Of a DNA stretch of 64,000 nucleotides, positions 11,801 to 23,800 are shown piece by piece. The stretch covers positions 36,142,501 through 36,206,500 of the forward strand of contig CP142451.1 of the NCBI GenBank assembly GCA_038049695.1, given 5' to 3'. A program made the translations under genes and the position numbers. The stretch comes from Cinnamomum chago (taxonomy: Eukaryota > Streptophyta > Magnoliopsida > Laurales > Lauraceae). The notes under the pieces were generated by a model, which was given only the letters and a program-made list of their open reading frames with translations, had not been told where the DNA came from and made no database searches. The first letter of the stretch is position 1. Every line of letters starts with the position of its first letter.

Positions 11801-14800
11801 TAAGCTGGGACTCTATGTATGAGTAGTATACCGTGTGAAGATCCTAAAATTGTGGATCTCACCGCTTGACTCTATATGTGTTAAGAACCCTAAAATCTGT
11901 AGTGAGTGCATCTAATGTTCTAGAGGGTCTACAAGTGTGAGTGCCAGCGCGTGAGGGGAAAAAAACTCTTGTAATGTTCTCCTTCGATCAGTGAAGCAAA
12001 AAAGCCTGGATTGCTGCCTCATGGACATAGGCTACTAGCCAAACCACATAAACTCTCATGTTTCATCATAATCAAAGCCTTGTCCGAACCATGTTGGGGT
12101 CGGCTACATGAATTCTGTTTCTCCATTCCAATCTATCATGAGCCATAAACTCTTGTCTCTCTTATAGATTTGTTTTATTTCCTTGTTATTTATTTTAGAT
12201 CTTGTGCGTGTCCGCAACAATTGGTAGCAGAGTGCTGTTGCGTGTTACCGTGCACTAGTTCTGTATTGTGTTGCACTTTCTTTCTTATGATTGTGATAGC
12301 AACGACTAGGTTTGAGTTACTGAAGTTCGATGATTGAAGATGAAAGTGGTATTGGTGAAAGATGGGTGTGCAATCACAACAGAAGGTAAAGATAATAAAA
12401 CTGAAGATATGACTGATGTAGATTTTGAGAAAAAGGATGAACTGGCAAAGGCTGATATTCTACTTGTTATTGATGAATTGGTTGTATTTAATGTATTTGA
12501 AGAAACCACGGCGAATGTTTTATGGGATAAACTGAAATAACTATACGAGGGAAAGAACATGTCAAATAGAATTTTTCTCTGTAGGCAACTTTATAATCTG
12601 AGGATGAAAGATGGATCTTCTCTACAAGAACATCTGAATGAATTTAACACCCTTGTTAGTAGATTGATTGTTGTTGGTGTTTAAATTGATGAAGAGGAAA
12701 ATGTTTCCCTTTTACTCTGTTAATGCCTAACTCGTGGGATGGATTGATAATAAATCTATCCAATACCAAGGACTTCACAATGGATTCTACGGTATCTGAT
12801 AAGTGTTAAATATTGCATGTTGTACCCATTATTAGTCCGAATTTTATTGGCATCTCATATGCATATATCATTTGCCTTACACAGAGATTTTATCATTCTA
12901 TCACATTAACGGATTATCGGATTATCATTTATAAATCCGATTATTTGGAGCGCATTTTTATGTAATTTCTCTTGTGTAGGCGGACCCCGCGACTATCCCA
13001 ATATTCCAGCTAGTGTCCTAAGCCATCAAGAAGAGATTTCAATAAAGAAATTACATGAAGAAATCTTAAGAAGTGTTGAAGAATTCCAAAATAAGAGGAG
13101 AAGATTTTATGGATAAAAGAAGTCATTTTCTAACACAAAGGATTGGTTGGTGTAGTGGTTGGAGCTTGGATTGGTATGGAATAGGTTAAGGGTTCAAATC
13201 CTAACAATTGCATATTATTTTTTTTTCCATCCAACTCACCTCTCCATGTGAAAGGATATGAGCCAATCAAAGCTTGCCATTGCACAAATCCATGTGAAAG
13301 GATATGAGCCAATCAAAAGCCTCCAAGTTGAAGGACCACATAAAGCAAAAGGCACATACGCTTTTGGAAGGAAAGTTTGTTGCAACCAATCAAATTGAAG
13401 CTATCCATGTGAAAGCAAATAAGCCAATCAAAAGCCTTCAAGTTGCAACTAATTAAATGGAAGCAATCCTTGTGAAATGAAATGAACCAATCAAATGTCT
13501 TCAATGTTCCTATAAATTAGAATGTTTTTGTAGAGTGAAGGGAGATCTTTTGACAAGTTAGTTTTTTTGCAATTTTGTTTTTACTCTTAGATTGTAATTA
13601 GGAGCTTCTTTGTAAGTAATCTAGAGAGTGTGTAATTGAAGATCATTAATGAAGATTTGGAGCTATCTCTTGATGTTTAGTGGCTAAGGCTCTTGGATTA
13701 GACTCTCCTTTTGAAGCTAAGTAATGTGACTAGTTCAATTTCATGCATGTTTTAGTTTAAATTCCTTACTTATGCCTTAATTGATTAGTAGATTTTAGAT
13801 CTAATCGTGCTAATCTCTCTCATTTCTCATGCTCTATCTCTACACTTGATGATTTGATAATCTCAATTGATGCTTTGTAGTTGGATTAAGTTCTCTCACA
13901 TAGCATGCTCTACAACCCTTATCTTTGATCTTTTGTAGCTTGATTTTGATGATTAATTGTTAGGGTAGTTAGGTTATGATTTAGAATCTTGACTTTTTTT
14001 TATTTTCTTTACTTTGATCTTCATTGCTATATCATCTAATCTAATTAGGCAAGAGATTGCTAATTGGATTGTAGATTTGGGAATTGTTAAAATATGCATT
14101 GTTTGAATTAATTACTTACTTAGTGGATTTTGGATTGCGTAATCCCTTCTTTTTATTGTTTTTAATTTAAATCCTTGTTTTATTTGTTATTTTCACTTCT
14201 AAATTGTTAGATACACATTTTACACAACTTGTTTTAAAATCCTACACATTTCACACATCTTCACACTAAATCTTCCATTTCCACCACCACTCATCCACTA
14301 GTTTGTTAGATTAGCTTAGATCTTATTCATTTTATATTTTAAATTGTTAATTATAGTAGTTTAATTGCCGTTTTAATTTTGTTTCACATTTCAATTGGTT
14401 TAATTCCATTTTCACATATAGTTTAGTAGTTTTAATTGTTCACTTCAAGTGTTTATATTAGCTATATCTTAGTTAAACTCTCATTTAATTGGATTCATTG
14501 CTTCTTCCATCCTCTCTCTGTGGGATCGATAATCCGGATTCTTTAGTCCTTTACTACTTGACGACACCGTAGTCTTGCGGTTAAGCGTTGCATATATAAG
14601 TGTCGATCAGTATCCTTATTGCTATTTGAAGAATCTCGCAAAAAACAAGGTTTGGCCTTTGTGAATGGGAGATGTTGCACAAAAAGGGGTGGATGAGGAT
14701 TTAGAAATTAGTGGAGTCGCCAAAGTACAAGATACTCAATTTTGAAACAAAAAGAGTACAGCTAATTGACAAAGCCGAGTTTTATTTTATTAATTTTTGG

Positions 14801-17800
14801 ATAAGGTGACAAATCTAAGATCACAGTCCATAGAACTTGAAAGATTGATAATACTCAGAGTGTATTATTGCTTGTCCCTCCTTTGGAGATCGTATGTCAA
14901 TATATAGATATTACATGCCTTAAACAAGGCTCTAAGTTAATAATTACATCAATTGCTATTCTAAGTAAGGAAACCAAAATCCTTAATAGAATATGTACAG
15001 CTACATTATATATTGACCAAATCAAACCACGTGTGATATGTGTTGGACTAGATCCCTTTATGGGCCTTGGGCCTGTTTAACACACCCACCCCCCCCCCCC
15101 CCTCAAATTGATGCGGGAGAATCAACAAGCATCAATTTGCCAACCAAGAACTGAATGTGTGGTCGTGGAAGACCTTTAGTGAGAATATCAGCAATTTGAA
15201 GCTCAGTGGAGACCTATGGAAGGCTATTGACATTACGTTTAAACTCATCACATATGAAGTGACAATCAACCTCGATGTGTTTAGTGCGTTCATGAAAAAT
15301 CGGATTTTCAGTAATCCGAATGTCAAATACAAGATGGCTCAGGCCCACTTGGGCCCAATATGGTGGCATCCAATCTCGTTGGATTTGGTCAAATATTTGC
15401 ACAGTTTTCTTCCTTCCTTAATTTGATTGTAATTAGATTTAGTCTAATACTCTTTCTTTAATTAGATTGTAATTAGATTAGCTGATTTATAGAGCTGATT
15501 TGTAGCCTTTGATGAGGCATCTGTATTCTATATAATGGGAGAGAATCTCCAATGAAGAGACACAAATTTATAACTCAAAATCTCTTTTACATGCTACGAT
15601 TGTTATGGTATCAGAGCTTCTCTTGTAAAGGCTACCAGTTGTTCATCTTTTGAAAAACCTCAAGGACTCTATCAGAGAGAAATCCTTCTCTCTGTCGTGC
15701 AGCAAACAGATCAAGGATCTGTCCTCAGAAATCTGGTTCCAGGAAAGCCAAATCTTCAACATCTTGAAATTTGATCGCTATGGCCCACCTGCGATCAGCC
15801 CTACTGCTCTTGGGAGACACAATCTTGTGTTTCAGAAGCACACAGATCAAGGATCTGTAATCTTGGCATCAACCAGATCAGTGATCTGTGATTTTTGTAA
15901 GCAGCAGGACTTCTGTCACGATATGATCAACAGTGGCCCACCTGTGATCATCATGACATATTCAGGAAATTCTACAGCAATGGTCGACCATCTCTTCTGA
16001 TATTTTTGGTGATTTTTTCAGCATTTTTTCGGGATCAGAGTTAGGCTTTTGGACCCCATTTGTGATTTTCCAGTTTTATCAGATTGTTTTGATCACAGTC
16101 GTACAAAATCTTGGATCGTGGATGGATTTTAGTGAAACTTGTATTGCTGGAAAGACATTTTGATACTGCTTGTGTCACGACCCAAATTCTGGGGCCCTGT
16201 CGGATATTCGGATCGTGATAACTAGGCAATGTTTACCATTCATTTATCAAATTATTCGCATAAGAGATTTGGCATAAAAATCAACTATAATTCCAATTAA
16301 TTTAAATAAAGTCAAACAATATTGATGTTCTACATACTGTTGGAAAGATCTTTCCAAGTAGATATTTGTAGAGCCCAAGATCGTCCCAATCGGAGCTGTA
16401 TTGAAGGAGATATGGGCACTTGAAGTTGACTGATGCATTACTTGGCAAGGTCACATGTGCGTCTCTCCAGGTCTTCGTTCTTGGTGAAAATCATTTGGCA
16501 AAAGGGATGTTCTCCTCCTTGGTGAGTAGGGGTGTACTCTCCCACTGCTGGTGAGTGGAGGGCGCTTCACACCATTAGTGAGCAGAGTGCATTCCCCGTC
16601 ACTTGGTGAGTGGAAAGTACCTCCTCGCAAGGTTCTCATTAGCTGACCTTTAAACTGCCATAACTTTTGATCTGACCATTGGATTTTGATGTTCTACATA
16701 CAGTTTGAAAGCTCTTACTGATTAGATAACTGTAGAGTCCAAGATCATCTCAATCAAGGATATACCAAAGGAGATATGGTGACTTGAAGTTGACTGATCC
16801 ATGACTTGGCAAGGTCACATGTGGGTTTCACCAAGTCTTGTTTTTTGGTGAAAATCACTTGGCAAAAGGGATGTTCTTCTCTTTGGTGAGTAGGAGGACA
16901 CTCCCCACCACCGCTAAGTGGAGGGGCGCTTCTCACCATTGGTGGGCGGAGTGCATTCCCCGCCACTTGGTGAGTGGAGCGTACCTCCTCGCCACGATCA
17001 CATTAGCTGAACTTTAAACTGTTGTAACTTTTGTCCTGACCATCGGATTTTGATATTCTACATATTGTTGGAAATCTCTAAAAAACTCAAGTAGATGTTC
17101 GTGGCCTCCAAGATCATTCTGATCCAATTTGTATTGAGGGAGATATTGACCCGAGAATGTTGCCACTCAATCTTTTTAAGGGGGTAAATCGTGTTGTGCC
17201 CCAAGAAAAGTCTTCAAAGTGCAAGTTTCTTGAGTTTTCGAGGCACAGGGTGAATGCCCGCGTCCAACTTGGCATCTTTTTTTACGGTGTGAATTTTGAA
17301 AATTTTGACCCGGAGTACCGTATCCACGCAAGATTGCAGTATTTTCCTGTTTGTCCCTGGTTTCACAATCTTCGATTTTGATGCAGTCTGAATCATTTTC
17401 TTTATTTCGGAATTCAGGAACTGTTTTTTATTATTCCATAACTTGAGAAATTCATTTTCCATGATTTTTCATTTTCCATGGAATCTTTGAGCTTTCAAAG
17501 AATCCTTCTTCCATGCTTCTGGCAAGTCATTTCCTGTCTTTTCCTCCTTAAAATTTATGTTTCAACAGGTTCTTCAGGTGAGGCAATGACAGTGGGGTGA
17601 ATCTACTGAAAGGGGATCAGATAGGAGAGAAATCAAGGTCCAAGTTAAAAGGGCATAAAAATGTAAGATGTTGGAATAGCCAAAAGAAAGGTCAATTGAG
17701 AAAACAACCGCAGAAACGAGAAGGTAAATCAGGATAAGTCCAAATCTGATTTGAATGAACCGGAACCCGGTTCAAAGAATTACCAAGGGGACTTGGCAGA

Positions 17801-20800
17801 AGAGAAGGAAAGATGTTTGTCTGAAGACGGTGAAGTGCTATCGGTTCTTCCACATGATAGTTCACGAGTGGATTTTGGATTCAGGAGCATCTTTTCACAT
17901 GACACCATGCAAGGGACTAAATCTATACTTACCAGCCGTGCAATGGTGGAACTTTTTTTTTTATAGGTGACAATAATACCTGTAAAATAATTGGAAGTGG
18001 AGACGTAAGAATCACAATGTTTGATGGCATGACACTCAATATCTCAGGTGTAAAGCACGTTCCAAATCTGGTAAAGTCTCCTGTCGTTAGAAAAATAGAA
18101 TCAGGATGGTTACACATTTTCTGCAGAGAATGGTCATCTGAAGATTGTAAAAGGTTCACTAATTGTTGTAAAAAGGGAACTATATTGGAATTTGTATCGT
18201 GTAAGGCCCCATATCCTAATTGTGTGTTTAGTTGCTAATTAATCGGGATTGGTGGGTAATTAGCTAGTTTCTTGGGGGTTAGAATGGAGATTAGATGGTT
18301 GAGTTTGGACCTAGTTGGAGACCTAAAAGGACCTTGTTGTTGGCCTAGTTGAGTGTAGGGGGTTATTTGTAATATTAGGATCTTATTGGTCTTGGACACC
18401 TTGGACAATAAGAATTATACCCAACACCTTACCTTTTATTAAACACCCTCTTGTTGGACTCAAATTCCCTGAAAAGCCCAATAGCTTGAAGTATTAGCGC
18501 CAATGACTAATTTGTAATACTACAACCACTAAGCTATATAACCCACATCTCAAGTCATTTCATTTCATTTCCCTCACTCTTCTATAACAAAGCTCTCTTC
18601 TCTCTACCACTCCCTTCTCTCTCGCTCCTACTTTGCAATCAAGAAGACCAAATATCTTACCAATCCAAGCTAGAGATGACCAATCCAAGCTTCAAGGACC
18701 TTTGATCATCATCTTCTACAATTCTCTTGGTTTGATCTCATTTGATGAGCAATTCCCTTCCCAAACCCTTTCTTTTTTCTAGATCTATGATCTAATTGAT
18801 AGGATCTTTGCATGCAAGCCCTTTTAGCCTCAGTTCCCTTGTTTTTGGAGTAGGATCTCTTGTTAGGGTTTAGATTGGGGGTTTTCTTGGAAATTAGATA
18901 GAGATCTTAAAAGATTCTTGAAGATCTTGGAGAATTCTATCTAGATCTAGCATGAGGCAAGTAGATATATATAATTTCATAACATGCATGCTTGTTTTCC
19001 TTGATTTGATGATGGATCTACTTTAGAATACCCTATTTCAAGCTCTTTGAATGGTTTTAATGTTACTTACATGATTATTGGATGGTAAATTGATAATTGG
19101 ATAGAATTTGGTATTGCAAGTGGTGGATCAGGCCTTGATTATGTTGGTTGAGATGGAATTCTAAAGAGTCTCTAGTTGATTGTAACAGTCTCCACGGCTA
19201 GCCATAGCACTTACGACTAGCCATAGGCTAATTCACAGCTAACCGTGAATATACTACAATTGCTTTTCCAAAACTGTGCAAATTCAGGGTTTTGTTCTAC
19301 GGTTATCTCAATACTACCTGTAAAGCTATCCACGGCGAGCCGTAAGGCTAACCATAGTGCACTCATAGTTAGTCATACCTAGACCATGGATAATCGTAAA
19401 CCTAAGTTTTTCCTTAAGTGCAGAATTCATGTTTCCAGTCCTTTGGTCTTGTTTGGAACCCTTTAAGCATGTCATGCCCTATTGTTAATTAATTGTGAGA
19501 CCATCCTATGTTGTGTATGAGCTAGAATTCACCTATGGATTGCCCAAACTCGTTTAAATCAGTGCCAGGTCAAATGTACAGAGGTTTAGGGCCTTTGATG
19601 TCACATAACATTGGAAAGCCCATGCTATAATTCCAATTGGACATCAGGGACCCTAAGGCTACGTAGGGTTGGATGGCATTGACCAAGGGCGATCTAGACC
19701 TAGGTTGGATATCGTCTATTGTCTTTATCTTGCCTTGTCTCATGATACATGTCTTATTATATTCTACTGTTTGCATGGCTTGTGCATGCTTCTCTAATTA
19801 TTTTACCAATTGTACTAGTTTTGTTTGATGTCGTGTTGTGTTGGACTTGTACCTTGGACCTAGCCTAGCGACCCTTGTTTATGCTATGGACTTCTTGTGT
19901 CTCTTTCATGTACTTCTTTACATTGATGACCCAGAGCTAGATGGACATGGAAGTTTAGTGCTACACTTAATGTACTCGCCCTTGCTAGATGAGCTAGTTG
20001 CACAGCCTACCTTGTATCGTACCCAGCTAGAGCTACCTTTGATCCACATGTCAACGCTACTTAGCTTCGATCCATTACTAGTAATACCAGGCTTGCGTGG
20101 ATTTAGCCTCGTTTATGCTTGCCATAAAAATGCCTTCTTTGGAGTGATTATACTCCGGTACCATACTCTTTTATACTTGCTAGCCACAAGATTAATTCCC
20201 TAATGGAGACCCATAGTACCCTTGGCGCAGCCCCGGACCTTCGATCGAGTGGACCAACTTTACAGATGAGGTTGATCGAATCCAACAAAGGGATTCCACA
20301 CGAAACAACACTCACAGCCATGAACTCATGGAGAAATCTCACGATAATCTTTATTAATTGAATAAGCATGGAAATAACAAGAGGGGTTCTTCTATATATA
20401 TATAGAAGAGATGATTTCTAAACTAAACAGAATACTAATAATAGGAAATTACTTAATCCTACTCTAAATAGAATTTAGAAAGCAATCCAATTAAGAAGCT
20501 AATTAATATTACTAACGTAGATAGGATAGGAATCTTTGATTGAAATAAGAGATTATGTGGACCCCATTAGATGATCCATCAAGATGGCCTGCGGGCCCTA
20601 GTCTTCTGTCGGGCTGCATCAACTCTCCCCGACTTGAAGGAACTCGACTCCGGCGAGTTAAACACTTGATAGCGCTCATAAAGATCTGGATTCAAGCTTT
20701 GAAAATCTGTTGCAGTGATCCATGTAGCATCGGAGAGAGGCCGATTCTTCCAGCGGACATAGAACTTTTGAAAACCTCCTAACGAGTAGAAACAATCTGA

Positions 20801-23800
20801 TCATCAAGCACATCAACAATCTCGTCAACAAGTGGAAGATTCGAAGGGAGAGCAATAGTCTGCTCTTCAGTTTCACCATCATGGTCATGACCTCGGTAGA
20901 GTGTAAGATCTTCTACGTTGAAGGTAGAATTAACTCCTAAATCGGATGGTAGATCAAGCACATAAGCATTGGGGCCAATCTTTTTGAGAATCTTGTATGG
21001 ACCAGCATTTCGTGGATGCAACTTTTTATAAGCTCCTGGAGGCACACATTCTGGACGGATACGAACCATGACCATATCTCCTTCAGCAAATTCAAGAAAT
21101 CGACGACGCTTGTCTGCTTGTTGTTTATTAGTGGCATTACTAGCAAATATATGGCGGCGGACCTCGTTGTGCACTTGTTGCATGTGGTGAAAAAAACTTT
21201 CAGCATCGGCACTTATTCGGGCATCAACCGGCAAAGGGAGAAGATCAACAGGAAGTCGTGGCCGAACCCTTGTAATAGCTTCAAATGGAGAAGTACCAAT
21301 AGACCGATTGACCGAGTTATTGTATGCAAATTCAGCCATAGGTAATGCTTGATCCCAAGTTGTGACGTGATCACGAACAAGACATCGTAACAACTGTCCA
21401 AGACTTCTGTGTACCACTTCAGTTTGGCCGTCGGTTTGATGGTGGTAAGCTGTAGAGAATTTGAGCTTGGTATTGGACAACATCCATAAAGTCTTCCAAA
21501 AATAGCTCATGAACTTGGTGTCTCGATCCGAAACAATAGTCTTTGGAAGGCCATGGAGACGAACAACTTCTTTGAAAAAGAGAGTGGCAACCTTGTAGGC
21601 ATCACTAGTGGAAGTACACGGAATAAAATGTGCCATCTTTGAGAAGCGATCAACGACAACAAAAATAGAATCAACTTTTCTTTGAGTCATTGGCAAACCT
21701 AGCACAAAATCCATGCTAATGTCTTCCCATGGAGTATGAGGAACAGGCAAAGGTTGATAAAGTCCAGTGTTCTTATTACCTTTAGCCAGTTGGCATGTCC
21801 TACATCGTTCGCAAATGCGAATAATGGTAGGTTTCATTCGGGGCCAATAATATCTATCGCTGACAAGAGCAAGGGTTTTGTCGCGTCCCAAATGGCACTA
21901 CATCCTCCCGAATGCAACTCGCGGACAACATATTCACGAATGGACGTGGCAAGGAGGCAGAGTCGTGTACCTGTAAACAAAAAATCATCATGAATGCTAT
22001 AATGAGGATGCTTACCAAGATCACCATTGCGGAGGTCTGCATAGATAGAACCAAAGTCTGGATCATCCGCATAATCTAGCTTGAGTTGGTCAAAACCTGG
22101 TACACTAACAGACATGGTTGTCAACAAATGTTTTCTTCGACTAAGTGCATCAGCGATCAAATTATCTTTTCCGACCGTGTGGCGAATGCTGAAACTGAAC
22201 TCCTGTATATATGCGCTCCACTTGGCACGGTTGGCACTGATCTTTTGCTGTGAATGTAGATGTCGCAAAGCATCATTGTCTGAGTAAAGAACAAACTCGT
22301 TGCCAATCAAGTAATGTCTCCAATGACGAAGGGATTGTACAACGACATAGAGTTCCAAATCATAAGAAGAGTACTTTTTCTTGGCATCAGAAAGTTTCTC
22401 ACTGAAAAATGCAATCGGATGTCTCTCTTGACTAAGAACACCTCCAATGCCAACATTTGATGCATCACAAGCAATTTCGAAGACCTTGTCAAAATTTGGA
22501 ATTTGTAAAACGGGTGCCTCCGTGATTTTACGCTTTATCTCTTCAAAGGCTCTAGTGGCTGAACTAGTCCACTTAAATTCACCATTCTTCATGCAATCTG
22601 TGATTGGAGCCATGATACTGCTGAAGTTTCGAATGAATCTCTTATAAAAGTTTGCAAGACCATGAAAACTTCGAACTTCAGTGAGTGTAGTAGGAATGGG
22701 CTAGTCCCGAATTGCTTTGACCTTCTCAGGGTCCATTTTAATTCCTTCTGCTGTCGGTGACATCCTTGGTCCCATTCCATTGAAAAATGTTTATTTGTGT
22801 CCCACTTTAACTTCCAAGCTTTTGTCAGTCGGGCAACTTGTTGAAAATAAATGTAACATCTCTTTTTCTTCTTCTGATTGTGTTGTGCAGGACTAGCTGT
22901 CCGGGAAGGAGATAGTGAGGGGGCCTAAGTGTGGACGCTTGTTTCCGCTGGATTTTTCTAAAATTTCTAGGAATCAATTTGACAATAATGTGTTTTGTTT
23001 TTCTCTTAGAGATAACTGCCGATTGTGGCATAATAGACTCGGACATCCTAATTCCAAGGCTTTGTCCCTTATGTTAAATTCTGGTTTATTAAATAAATTT
23101 ATTGGTTTATCTTCTTGTGTGCCTTTTGATTGTGCTACTTGTAAAATGGGAAAGACCAAAACTCTCCCGTTTCCTCATTCCACTTCACTCACCACTCAGT
23201 GTTTTGATTTAGGTCATAGTGATGTATGGAGCATTGCTCCGGCTCTTTCCCACGCTCACTATAAATATTTTGTGACTTTTATTGATGATTTCAGTTGGTT
23301 CACATGGGTCTACTTTCTGCATTCAAAATTTGATGTTTTTAATGTTTTTAAAATCTTTTTAGCTTATGTTGAGAATCAATTTTCCACTTGCATTAAAATC
23401 TTGCGATCTGATTCAGGCGGGGAATATATGTCCTCAGATTTTCAACGGTTTTTGCAAAAGAAAGGCATTATTTCTCAAAGAACTTGTCCTTATACTCCAC
23501 AGCAGAATGGAATCGCTGAAAGGAAAAATAGACATCTCCTTGATGTCACTCGTTCCCTTCTTCTTGAATCATCGGTTCCTACCCGTTTTTGGGTTGAGGC
23601 ACTGGCTACAGCAGTTCATCTTATCAATCGTAAACCATCAACCTCCATTGAGAATCAAAGCCCATATTACCGATTGTACAAGACCTATCCATCCTATGAT
23701 GATCTTCATGTTTTTGGCTCTACTTGCTTTGTGCACTTGCCTCCTTCTGAGAGAACAAAACTAACCGCACAATCAGCTCAGTGTGTGTTTTTAGGTTATG

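Larger units (their letters stand above)
12797..14609 (+). mobile_element. Solo LTR, gypsy-like, 1813 bp with TSD
   Basis: It begins TGATAAGTGTTAAATATTGC and ends GTGTCGATCA, flanked by the duplication GTATC at 12792-12796 and 14610-14614. It interrupts the copia gag region. A TATAAATTAG promoter-like motif sits at about 13511. The phrase TCTCTGTGGGATCGATAATC near the end is typical of Tat/Athila-type gypsy LTRs, though that assignment is from memory of the family. No coding sequence. Confidence 0.8.
11834..18198 (+). mobile_element. Ty1/copia relic, Tork/TNT1-like, heavily interrupted
   Basis: The LTR (about 11834-12219) begins TGTGAAGATCC and ends GTCCGCAACA. A primer-binding site TTGGTAGCAGAGT follows at about 12221. 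A gag-like region lies at 12330-12790 ([34 protein letters not shown]). A later part at 17590-18198 has a zinc-knuckle remnant and a protease region with [17 protein letters not shown] and [16 protein letters not shown]. The intervening DNA belongs to later insertions. It has many breaks and no 3' LTR was recognised; a fossil. Assigning both parts to one element rests on family resemblance and order. Confidence 0.72.

Noticed and set aside
13138-13203. A tRNA gene
   Set aside because: A and B boxes are present, but the ends do not pair as an acceptor stem and no clear anticodon arm is seen. It is a SINE-like head at most.
13243-13500. A CRISPR-like array
   Set aside because: Repeats are degenerate, spacing is uneven, and the DNA is a plant LTR. 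No array or cas genes are expected or seen.
19838-20203. A 121-residue open frame
   Set aside because: No recognisable motif; it lies in an LTR-type repeat with no start context or homologue known to me.
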